Assembly (NCBI GenBank): GCA_964596405.1
Contig: CAZQSS010000011.1
Span: 1 to 27,610, forward strand
DNA: 27,610 bases
Direction of reading: 5' to 3'
From: CAZQSS01 sp964596405
Lineage (GTDB): Bacteria > Patescibacteriota > Patescibacteriia > Magasanikbacterales > UBA10003
The translations under genes and the position numbers were made by a program. The notes beneath the pieces were generated by a model. The model did not search any database. It saw only the letters and a program-made list of their open reading frames with translations, and was not told the DNA's origin. Of this stretch, positions 16,401 through 21,802 are shown piece after piece (position 1 is the stretch's first letter; each line of letters opens with the position of its first letter).

Positions 16401-18105
16401 CCTTGCCATTGGTGTAAGCGGTACAAGTATTATATTGCGCGTCGCAACTGTCGCCACCCAGCCGCCAAACATTTTTTTCGCGCAGACAATAACCCCAAGA
16501 CGCGTCACTAGTGTCTTTGGCGCACTGGCCATTGGCATCTTCTTTAACACAGCTTTGCGGATCGGCGCAATATTGCGCGCGCTGATTTTGGTCGGCCAAA
16601 TAAATTGAGCCGTAAGTCAGGGCGCCGCACCGGGTGGTGGGCGCTTTGATGACCCAATCCGGGTCAATTAAATGCTGGAGGCCGGAATTGTTATTAACAT
16701 CATTAAAATGCGCCAAGGCGTTTCTTAAAGTGACACGACTATCGGGTTTGGATTGTTTGGCCGCCAGCTCAAAACCCACCGGCAGAATACGCCACAACCT
16801 TAATTTGACCAAATTGCTATAACAATATCCCTCTAAAGCGCACTTAAAACTGCTATTTTTATCCGTAAAATCCGGGCCGTATAAAACCCAATCCGGATGC
16901 AGATAATTTTTATCAATCGCTTCTTTGATGGTCAAGGGCGCGCCCGCTTCGGCCTGCGCTAAGGCGGATTGCAAACCCTGATCAATGGAACAAGTTAAGT
17001 AACCCCGATTTTTTTCATCACCACAGTCGGCCATTTCAGCGACATAATTATAACTATCTACCGCCACCGGACTAGGCACTAAAAAATCCGCAAACGCGCG
17101 TTCGGCCGAAAGGCGCCGGCCGCCGCCGCTCGCATAAACATCTTCCAAAGAACCTAATTGCAGATCTTCCAAAGAATCTTGTTGAGAGCCAATAATACTA
17201 AGAAACCCGAGCTGGAGAAGTTTCTGCATTGATTTGGCGGCCAAATTGTTTAAAAATAATTTACCCGCGTTAGTAAAAATCGCCCCTAAATTACCATTGC
17301 CTAAAGTCACAATGAAAGCGCCAAGCTGTGGCGCCACTTCCCTTTCATAAAAAGAACTGGGCGCCTGCGCCTCCAGCTCTTTATTGACAATTGGTACCGG
17401 AGTAACACAATATCCCGTCACCGCGTCTCTCTGACATTCAGCTTGGCCCTGAAATTGTTTGTTTTTTTCCGCTTCTAGGGCTTTCCTAGCCGATTCCTCC
17501 TTAGTAAACCCATAAACCTGAGTTAAAACCGACAAATCGTTTTGACCGGCAGTAAAACCCACGCCTATATTCTGCCAATAACCGGGTGTGGCAATCCTAT
17601 TATACGCAGTTGTAATGCTTTCCCAGCTACAACGCGATTTTGGTTCAAAAACATCCACCACGGCCAGCTTAAGCCATAACTGAAGCCGGATATCCGGCGG
17701 CATGCACAAATTTACCTTATACTTTTTCAAAAATTCACTATTATCGCTAATAGAGCCCAACACATCGCCTACCGCGTCAAGACCCAGCGTTGCAAAATAT
17801 TTACCAGCGTCTTCGGTTAAAAAAAGTGGCCTATTATCAAAGTCACCCGAAGCAAGCCAAGTGGACATGTCATAAGCCAGTTTATTCAAAAAATAACTCG
17901 CGCCCGACACCAAACCCGCAGCAATAGTCGCACCGATCCCTTTGTTAATCTGTGTCAAAGGATCATAAATCAACAAGCCTGGGGGCGGAGCAAAAACTGG
18001 AACGCCCTGAGCGAAAACTTTTTGCGGCTGCGCCAAAAATAAACCTGCCAGTAAAACTGTCAAACAAATGACTGATACTACTTTTATCCTCCCCTTCCTT
18101 AACAT
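10459..18105 (-). CDS. giant secreted Cys-rich surface protein (2548 residues)
   Basis: The N-terminus has a clear signal peptide: basic start, hydrophobic core at about 9-25, and likely cleavage after VFA (residue 32). Residues about 35-350 contain hydrophobic and Gly/Ala stretches. From about 590 to 1360 the motif C-x5-G-C recurs at least eight times, often followed by an aromatic residue (for example CSADEVGCERY, CQSNYVGCDEF, CREEAVGCEKL, CSQEAEGCESY), suggesting disulfide-linked units. Residues about 970-1115 resemble a carbohydrate-binding jelly roll (VYLVSFWAKG; GAFFIDNLVVKK). Near 2390 a VVDWGDGE and HTY pair marks a PKD-like domain. It follows the Ca-repeat gene by 14 bp. I infer an exported surface or pilus-associated protein of the secretion cluster, perhaps for host contact; the overall family is not one I can name. 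Confidence 0.85.
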   Translation of the reverse strand: MLRKGRIKVVSVICLTVLLAGLFLAQPQKVFAQGVPVFAPPPGLLIYDPLTQINKGIGATIAAGLVSGASYFLNKLAYDMSTWLASGDFDNRPLFLTEDAGKYFATLGLDAVGDVLGSISDNSEFLKKYKVNLCMPPDIRLQLWLKLAVVDVFEPKSRCSWESITTAYNRIATPGYWQNIGVGFTAGQNDLSVLTQVYGFTKEESARKALEAEKNKQFQGQAECQRDAVTGYCVTPVPIVNKELEAQAPSSFYEREVAPQLGAFIVTLGNGNLGAIFTNAGKLFLNNLAAKSMQKLLQLGFLSIIGSQQDSLEDLQLGSLEDVYASGGGRRLSAERAFADFLVPSPVAVDSYNYVAEMADCGDEKNRGYLTCSIDQGLQSALAQAEAGAPLTIKEAIDKNYLHPDWVLYGPDFTDKNSSFKCALEGYCYSNLVKLRLWRILPVGFELAAKQSKPDSRVTLRNALAHFNDVNNNSGLQHLIDPDWVIKAPTTRCGALTYGSIYLADQNQRAQYCADPQSCVKEDANGQCAKDTSDASWGYCLREKNVWRLGGDSCDAQYNTCTAYTNGKGGKVAYLASTLDKGFCSAQNAGCRGYSVVRDDGLSGWHARKSIFLNKKAEQCAVTNEGCSKFVKTDGSEVALKKALSLLEPNNSSSAGYNCYGERNGVAAIGESLSGGLGSWPVNKADLYKIFSTWSEKQKTECGRFAGVCSADEVGCERYTPDNGNPPIPGILSANDVCPAQCAGYETYIEQPTVFASTAVTTNFIPQTAQACQSNYVGCDEFINLENQAGGGEAKSYFSELRACSQDEATAATGAATYYTWEGSDTAGYQLKSYSLMEGGYTINRDDYISGTNKVFTIMPAYNSTASFNAGIIKCNPVIYANRATDLNFDQDCREFYNKNGEKSYVLSSKTITYDPVNCQKFRKGESTQTSCNETGGAWDAQGFCIYLAIPEEGRSCPATANGCRAYKGNAGNNFQVMMTETYENGRPGQSAGQGNQYSAESLSLNGVSLKVVSGVLSSGASGDFPKDSVYLVSFWAKGNLGDLTATVFPSEPNGLPKKPTPAGVTLPPPQIVKINTEWAAYTVGPFNISWGQNQASSTFKLSNSGGAFFIDNLVVKKMTDNIYEIKNSWTTPASCDNTLNDPDGGAAGGTAGNPLRLVPQAQLGCANYKNSKFETATVKSFTSMCREEAVGCEKLTDTFNNTATSTYYYNVECRLSGGGPTKNISNQPLACKDNQGLERCQIAPNQSMCLFNTAYSGTIANTVLNDLTGGATTDIDGNNYSALIQLGGAGGAFSVPADREVYLVNDQKSQCATENLGCSAMGLTDYDKVGLATSTQTAYLKNTPDKYKDILCSQEAEGCESYATTKGGLAYFKDPVVWGNKLCEWQENKLSAGGATRTGWFKKGTNEGCYWSSIDGIPENDYKIEPVNSYHYDKKVGVCPVAQDTCSEFVDPLATSPLHPAGEPYFVLNNEKLDKASCQGQASLKKGCVLFDETAKGSKLWSASTTYAASQVKNYETVAPIDCGRKGEKGTADNCKDDTNIDNNNFDENDANNANLVLKVTRDRACGEWLACKSSYSAWDDKLGKYKKVCVEIGRCNQAPPADSSESCANWIDGTHEYAGKILTAITNPVVPEVAKPVSNYQNREIGWAGMDFAGFSRPDWVPLEELSVMDVNPDRDVTSWRLVKKISGLTNALACYNGGGYWTGITPTNGACVKPPDMLLPTQAELPNKTPSVSCRSYPEAGAPLPNTQSLFDTQPINVSNTNLCSEDIGKWENSNPFLIAQRPDGIATNATRANACDCNYTKAEYEGKTLYWQYDAPNATGALLSKTAAAPKGILPGICSDGPYVGMACSTAADCSAGKIEEGAQGTCAPLTKASRLLGWQGICIEEDTSQTLYGEKGRHPCLAWLPVDQTAGMYDIFNQHKEAGFDPQSNQLGFIDGPYYCTEAVRWEKRPGYQINDVGGYLDCDGGSLIDGEKPPGDDNADRVYSPPLNDVNIRLQQYFGLGFKLFRDPDTDLQYEESSDKNLYVFRACERGLEGDVLLPDSSDLVNKILPSPQLLCSNNYDAWNLRKFVREPDAASHNDKFTMSFDCRPKSAGKTGWYYNPFDKDPATGLWDTPALVNENYAPNHLVVRVPVSLPEIQFPTGVGGVAPDYAPDTFLNKNTKGEIQEWRCTEMYKVADNGNSKANTQLMWQKAKASFNNNCTPVGALALYTTPPATGAVIIDHPNADPNLDARVDCLKGKITDNPDLPETDGAFYQGGRLMDLSGPVGAENVIKNYFMKVYEKWTTGVGSPGIYFQQDRAKAGLLGYKKTDPFTQTDDAKARGGSALPKMAAVGTCLQADNCKEDSGVNMSVTLSTATPGFGSTLLKFYAWADNSHMPLRSVVVDWGDGERVGEGVLGYYRNHRGLDASNKPICTTDNSGFGYLLGKTCDNAPFNFSHTYSCFGVSSAPGACDGSNKPLSGKTSCWIAPGGANPKGACVFVPRVSLQDNWGWCNGACPGGVGGSGCYDATVKGEGECDRSDTNRPGGQGPWTPYAGTIVVPAK

Positions 18106-18119
18106 ATTCTTACCAAAAA

Positions 18120-18920
18120 TTATTTGGCGGCTTCTTTAAATATCTTTAATAACTCTTCGTCGCTGATATTTTTTAGTTGCTCGGCACTAGCCCCTTGCTG
18201 CTGTAACAATTCGCGAATTTGCGCCGGAGTGATTTTATTGATATCCAACGTCTGATCAAAAGTTTGGCTGGCGGCGGAAGGTTTGGTGGCGTTAGACATG
18301 GTCTCTTTAAAAACAGTCGTCAGTTCCGCGTCGCTGAATTTTTCTAGCACTTTTTTATCCATCCCCTGTTTTAACAAAAACTCGCGTATGGTTTTGGCGT
18401 CGGGGTTGGCTCCCAAGATGGATTGCAATAATAGCTGGTCGGTGCTCGTAATGTTCCCTACTGGAGCAACCAAAGTTGAAGTAGCGACAACCGCCGCGGC
18501 CGGATTGGTTAAGTTTGAACCCCCGCAAATCTTACCTTGAGGACAATTCGGATCGGTGCCCTGTTCTATTTCTTGTTTGTCAGGAATGCCATCGGAATCG
18601 GTATCCGAGAGATAAGGACTGGTGCGGAAAATATAAAGTTCATCGTAATCGGAAAGGCCGTCTTTATCCGTATCTTTATTTTTTGCCTCTTCCGCGGCGG
18701 CCGCTTCATCGGTCGCGGGCGGCGCAACTTCGCCACTGCCGGAATACTTGGCAATAAAACTGTTAAACGGCGACTTGATGTTGTTGCCTAATTGACCGAA
18801 ACCAAGATAAATTATGATAATAAATAAGATAACCAGGCCGGCAAAACCCAGTTTTTCAGCTCTGGTAAAACCAGAATCAGCGCTGGATGGTTCAAGTTGT
18901 GGAAATTCATCCTCATTCAT
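18120..18920 (-). CDS. membrane protein with thrombospondin-type-3 calcium repeats
   Basis: A 266-residue protein. One transmembrane segment lies at about 27-45. Outside follow an Ala/Glu linker and two Asp-rich repeats, DTDKDGLSDYDE and DTDSDGIPDKQE (about 83-115), of the thrombospondin type 3 / dockerin-like calcium-binding type. A small Cys pair follows (CPQGKIC). The C-terminal half has two similar helical segments (about 175-210 and 225-265; SDAELTTVFKE versus SDEELLKIFKE), a likely internal duplication. It is the first gene of the probable operon with the giant secreted protein. Its -10 lies so close to the ATG that the mRNA may be leaderless. Confidence 0.8.
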   Translation of the reverse strand: MNEDEFPQLEPSSADSGFTRAEKLGFAGLVILFIIIIYLGFGQLGNNIKSPFNSFIAKYSGSGEVAPPATDEAAAAEEAKNKDTDKDGLSDYDELYIFRTSPYLSDTDSDGIPDKQEIEQGTDPNCPQGKICGGSNLTNPAAAVVATSTLVAPVGNITSTDQLLLQSILGANPDAKTIREFLLKQGMDKKVLEKFSDAELTTVFKETMSNATKPSAASQTFDQTLDINKITPAQIRELLQQQGASAEQLKNISDEELLKIFKEAAK

Positions 18921-18922
18921 TG

Positions 18923-18957
18923 ATTATATTATAACATAAAACTAAAAGGGCAATCAA
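18923..18957 (-). promoter_or_regulatory. promoter of the Ca-repeat / giant protein operon
   Basis: On the minus strand TTGATT (18957-18952) and TATAAT (18933-18928) are 18 bp apart. A second TATAAT overlaps at 18928-18923. The predicted start falls at or next to the ATG at 18920. Confidence 0.55.
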
Positions 18958-19276
18958 TCCCAAATAAATGGCCTTAAATATCCCCTTGCGGAGACACATC
19001 TTTAAACCCGCGCCAAACCCACGTTTTTTGATTTATCCTTTGGATTATTGCTTGGATCATCTATTAATTTATTATGGGAGCCAGCATGCCCTGCTCCGCC
19101 AGCTGGCGGATTGTCGCGAGGATGAAGGACAATAGCAATCAAATCATCCCGCGCCGCGGGACACTGCTCATAAAAAACCCGCCCTGACGCCTCGCTGCCC
19201 CGAGGTCGGGTTCATTTCTTGGTTTATAGTTTATACTTTTTGCCGCCCCCATCACTCTTAGTTTCTATTGTTTTCT
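18958..19276. other. intergenic region with palindromes, no gene seen
   Basis: No convincing reading frame. It contains a perfect 16-bp palindrome TCCGCCAGCTGGCGGA at 19095-19110, a degenerate copy of which lies inside rsmA at 20291-20308. GC-rich hairpins and a terminator-like structure (19172-19212) follow. TTCTATTG occurs twice just before the 38-bp hairpin. Confidence 0.6.
19172..19212 (-). terminator. terminator-like hairpin downstream of the PaaX/Cas2-like gene
   Basis: On the minus strand AACCCG and CGGGTT close a stem with an inner CCTC / GAGG, followed by a run of T's. It lies about 150 bp beyond the stop of the PaaX/Cas2-like gene, past the 38-bp hairpin. The loop is large, so confidence is moderate. 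Confidence 0.45.
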
Positions 19277-19314
19277 ATTGCCTCAATTTGTGCGATAGCA
19301 TAATTTGAGGCAAT
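19277..19314. repeat. 38-bp hairpin repeat, left copy
   Basis: Identical over 38 bp and in the same orientation to 20003-20040. It folds into ATTGCCTCAA / TTGAGGCAAT (10 bp), a T-T mismatch, TTGTGC / GCATAA with one G-T pair, then a four-base part around GATA. It lies 47 bp past the stop of the PaaX/Cas2-like gene. Confidence 0.9.
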
Positions 19315-19361
19315 CTGGCTTTTGGGATAATTAATACCTAGACGGCAAACAATCACGCTTA

Positions 19362-19928
19362 TTAGAGCATATCAAAAAAATAACGCCTAACCCGCTTCTC
19401 CAGCGGACCCAAGGAAGCCACAGTCAAAATTAGTATATGCGACAGTATTCTACACGCGCGACCTATCTCAATTATTTCCTTTTCACATTTTTGGGGCGTC
19501 ACAAACACGCTCTTTTGAAGTTTATAAAATTTCATGCAATTCAATTCCCGCCTGAATGATTCTCTCATGGCCTTTTTCTTTTCTGGAATATCAAATATCA
19601 CCATTCGCCAAAGATAATCCCATTTCTTTGAACGATTAAAAGAAAGACCGAACAATTGAAAATGTAGCGACCGCTTTAATCCTTTGGGTGTAAGCAAAAT
19701 CGGCGTTTTATCATCTTTTTCATCAAACTGCACGTAGCCGCGCAGGCGCAACTGTTTTAATGTTTTAGAAATTTGCCAACGACTAAATCCGACAAGACCT
19801 TTAAATAGCTTGTCACTATTCCTACCATTGTTTAACATCGCGAGCAGAGTTATGCCCGAAGTCGCGCCAAGAATTTTTAAAATCGCGACTGTAATACTTT
19901 TAATATCCTCTTTCGATTTTCTTTTCAT
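19362..19928 (-). CDS. PaaX/Cas2-like winged-helix protein
   Basis: A 188-residue protein in two parts. Residues about 8-90 form a winged-helix DNA-binding domain (SRWQISKTLKQLRLRGYVQF as recognition region, then TPKGLKRSL). Residues about 103-175 match the Cas2-like ferredoxin fold found at the C-terminus of PaaX regulators: YLWRMVIFDIPEKKK with the Asp (about D113) that is catalytic in Cas2, and LQKSVFVTP. There is no CRISPR array, cas1 or other cas gene in view, so a CRISPR role is unlikely. The gene sits alone between two identical 38-bp hairpins, with a 16-bp palindrome (19974-19989) upstream. Autoregulator, nuclease of a repeat-associated element, or both are possible; the sequence does not decide. 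Confidence 0.8.
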   Translation of the reverse strand: MKRKSKEDIKSITVAILKILGATSGITLLAMLNNGRNSDKLFKGLVGFSRWQISKTLKQLRLRGYVQFDEKDDKTPILLTPKGLKRSLHFQLFGLSFNRSKKWDYLWRMVIFDIPEKKKAMRESFRRELNCMKFYKLQKSVFVTPQKCEKEIIEIGRACRILSHILILTVASLGPLEKRVRRYFFDML

Positions 19929-19973
19929 AAGTCTCGCTATTCTCTATGCCAAATACCTTGTCCGCTCCAGCCT

Positions 19974-19989
19974 CATTATGCCCATAATG
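19974..19989. promoter_or_regulatory. 16-bp palindrome upstream of the PaaX/Cas2-like gene
   Basis: CATTATG-CC-CATAATG is a perfect inverted repeat 46 bp upstream of the start codon, a plausible operator for the winged-helix protein. This is inferred from symmetry and position only. Confidence 0.4.
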
Positions 19990-20002
19990 CCATTATTGTG
20001 CC

Positions 20003-20040
20003 ATTGCCTCAATTTGTGCGATAGCATAATTTGAGGCAAT
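20003..20040. repeat. 38-bp hairpin repeat, right copy
   Basis: Identical to 19277-19314, same orientation, spaced 726 bp start to start. It is preceded by ATTATTGTGCC, as the left copy is preceded by a doubled TTCTATTG. It lies 28 bp beyond the rsmA end. Confidence 0.9.
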
Positions 20041-20068
20041 GATAAAACAGATATGAAGCACGGTAAAA

Positions 20069-20920
20069 TTACTTTAACAAATTAAACAATTTTTGCCAAT
20101 TATCCACTGTGAGCTCTTGGGCGCGGGTGGTGGCCGGCAAGCCCAAAGAAGACAAAATTTTGGCTAATTTGGCAGGCTCTACTCGGCTTTTCAAATTAAC
20201 CCGCAACATTTTGCGCCGGCGGCTAAAACCCAGTTTAACTAAACGGAAAAATTCTTTTTCAAAAGATAAAAGATTCTTCGACGCCTCCGTCCCCCCCAGC
20301 TGGCGGGGGCGGGGGCGGATTTTATCAGAATGAAAATGTGGATAGACTGATATTTTTAAGATTGCCGATTACACTTTGGGTTTGGGCCAAAAGGCGCCGG
20401 CCGGAACACGTGCCACCGCCTTGGGCTGGCCGTAATACTGAACCATCACCGATAAAAATGACATCTCCCCCGCTTTGGCCGTCGCCCGCTCGGCTACTTC
20501 CCGTTGAACCAAAAACACCATTAAAGACGGCTTGTGTTCGGCTGACAAAAATTTTTCTAAAATCGCCGAAGTAATATTGTAAGGAATATTGGCGACCAAC
20601 TTATAACCTGCAACTTGGAGCTTGTAACTTAAAATATCCTCATTTATAATTTCAACATTTTTTTGATTGATAAATTTTTCTTTCAGGAGCGGCGCCAATT
20701 TTTTATCCACCTCAAAGGCGATGACGCGGCCGACCTTTTTGGCCAACTCCTCGGTCAAAACTCCGGTGCCGGCGCCGATTTCTATGACTGTTTCTTTTGG
20801 CTGCAGATCGGCGGCCGTTACGATTTTTTTCAAAATATTTTTGTCAGTTAAAAAATTCTGCCCACGGGAGTGGTCTGGGGTAATATTATATTTTTGACGT
20901 AGTTCCGCCTGAGATAGCAT
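20069..20920 (-). pseudogene. rsmA: rsmA (16S rRNA dimethyladenosine methyltransferase) with an in-frame TAA
   Basis: RsmA/KsgA dimethylates two adenines near the 3' end of 16S rRNA using S-adenosylmethionine. The first 183 residues carry HSRGQNFL, the SAM loop EIGAGTG (about 47-53) and the catalytic NIPYN (about 111-115). They end FWPKPKV, where the family continues with D-S-A. A TAA (20369-20371) stands in place of that Asp. Exactly in frame after it come 99 more codons: SAILKISVYPHF, then EKEFFRLVKLGFSRRRKML and a normal C-terminal domain, stopping at 20069-20071. So the gene is full length (about 283 codons) but broken by one stop codon. After the stop, a GC-rich palindrome (20291-20308) inserts RPRPRQLGG in frame. 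A real mutation, a sequencing error or readthrough are all possible. Confidence 0.88.
20291..20308. repeat. degenerate GC-rich palindrome inside rsmA
   Basis: A run of C's, AGCT, then mostly G's, resembling the perfect palindrome at 19095-19110 with the same CAGCTGGCGG core. It is read in frame in the rsmA C-terminal part. Confidence 0.6.
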
Positions 20921-20931
20921 ACTAATTTTCT

Positions 20932-21016
20932 ATAATCAGGAATTAGGAATAATGAATTAAGAATTATGGGCCGCCGTGTCCAACGTTCATAATTCATGAT
21001 TCCTGATTCATAATTC
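20932..21016. repeat. inverted heptamer repeat between rsmA and the Sua5-type gene
   Basis: The left arm consists of GAATTAG / GAATAAT / GAATTAA-type 7-bp units and the right arm of their complement (ATAATTCATGATTCCTG), with a short GC-rich centre. The right arm supplies the last codons and the TGA stop (21008-21010) of the Sua5-type gene. Confidence 0.65.
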
Positions 21017-21664
21017 TATCGCCCCCTGCCTGAGCACCTCAATCTTTTCATTTTTTATTTTGACGATTGTGGATGGTTTTATTTTTTTCAACCGCCCGCC
21101 GTCTATAAACAGTAAAGATTCTTCGCTGGCCCCTTCGCTTCGCTCAGGGCTCGCTACGCTCGGCTCAGAATGACATAAACGGAGACTCTGCCTTACTTCG
21201 TCTAGCGAATAACACTCTTCCCCGCCGGCTAAATTGGCCGAGGTAGAAATAATCGGCCGGCCAAGCTGATGTGATAAGTCACGGGCGATTTTACTGCCGG
21301 AAACTCGGATCGCCACCGTCTTGTCTTGACCCACAACGCCCTTAGCTACCTCCCTGATTCCTGATTCCTGATTCCTGATTCCCAACACCAGCGTGAGCGG
21401 CCCGGGCCAGTGTTTTTTCGCCAGTTTTTGCTCTAATCCGGCCAGTCGACAATATCTTTTGACCATCGCGAGCGAACCGGCGATGAGCGGCAAAGTTTTA
21501 CCCAGCGGCCGTTTTTTAATTTTAAAAACGCGGCGGACAGCCGCGGCATTAGTCGCGTCGCAACCCAAAGCGTAAGCGGTTTCAGTCGGATACACAATGA
21601 CGCTGCCCTTCTTTAATCCCTCAACAGCATTTTCAATAATTTTAGAAGAAATTTCTGTTTTCAT
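21008..21664 (-). CDS. tsaC: Sua5/YrdC threonylcarbamoyl-AMP synthase
   Basis: A 218-residue protein of the YrdC/Sua5 family, which makes threonylcarbamoyl-AMP from Thr, bicarbonate and ATP for the t6A37 modification of ANN-decoding tRNAs. Motifs seen: YPTETAYALGCD (25-36), KKRPLGKTLPLI (50-61), WPGPLTLVL (86-94) and STSAN (140-144). Two foreign-looking in-frame insertions break the otherwise normal fold. Residues 95-105 (GIRNQESGIRE) come from four tandem CTGATTC units at 21354-21381. Residues about 164-183 (CHSEPSVASPERSEGASEES) come from a GC-rich repeat at 21118-21175. Both lie where loops are expected, so activity may survive. The stop codon comes from a third repeat. It is a neighbour of prfB and rsmA in a housekeeping group. 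Confidence 0.9.
   Translation of the reverse strand: MKTEISSKIIENAVEGLKKGSVIVYPTETAYALGCDATNAAAVRRVFKIKKRPLGKTLPLIAGSLAMVKRYCRLAGLEQKLAKKHWPGPLTLVLGIRNQESGIREVAKGVVGQDKTVAIRVSGSKIARDLSHQLGRPIISTSANLAGGEECYSLDEVRQSLRLCHSEPSVASPERSEGASEESLLFIDGGRLKKIKPSTIVKIKNEKIEVLRQGAIEL
21118..21175. repeat. SEPxxxSPERSEGASEE-coding repeat inside tsaC
   Basis: Contains CTTCGCTTCGCTCAGGG and CTCGCTACGCTCGGCTCAG, self-complementary blocks in tandem, translated in frame. From general knowledge, repeats translating to SEPERSEG-like strings are common in draft genomes of this group; the copy here is inside a conserved gene. Confidence 0.65.
21354..21381. repeat. four tandem CTGATTC heptamers inside tsaC
   Basis: A 28-bp run of four identical 7-mers, read in frame as GIRNQESGIR. 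The same four-unit, 28-bp structure (CTRATTC) lies in the 593-residue gene at 6425-6452. Confidence 0.8.
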
Positions 21665-21672
21665 AGTTTTCT

Positions 21673-21802
21673 AAATCCTAAGCACGAAGCACGAAATCCG
21701 AAACAAATTCAAATGACCAAAATCCAAAATCTCAAAAGTTTAGAATTTAAAAAATTTGAATTTTGATATTGTTTCGAATTTCGGATTTAGGATTTCGGAT
21801 TT
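21673..21802. repeat. long imperfect inverted repeat between tsaC and prfB
   Basis: The left arm AAATCCTAA...GAAATCCGAAACAAATTC pairs with the right arm GAATTTTGATATTGTTTCG...CGGATTTAGGATTTCGGATTT. The right arm encodes the last residues and stop of prfB (NPKS then TAA). A related sequence is in the spacer at 5211-5348. Confidence 0.7.

Noticed and set aside
19277..20040. CRISPR locus because of the Cas2-like gene and identical repeats
   Set aside because: Only two repeats, 688 bp apart, with a gene between them and no spacers or cas1. The protein has a PaaX-type winged helix in front of the Cas2 fold.
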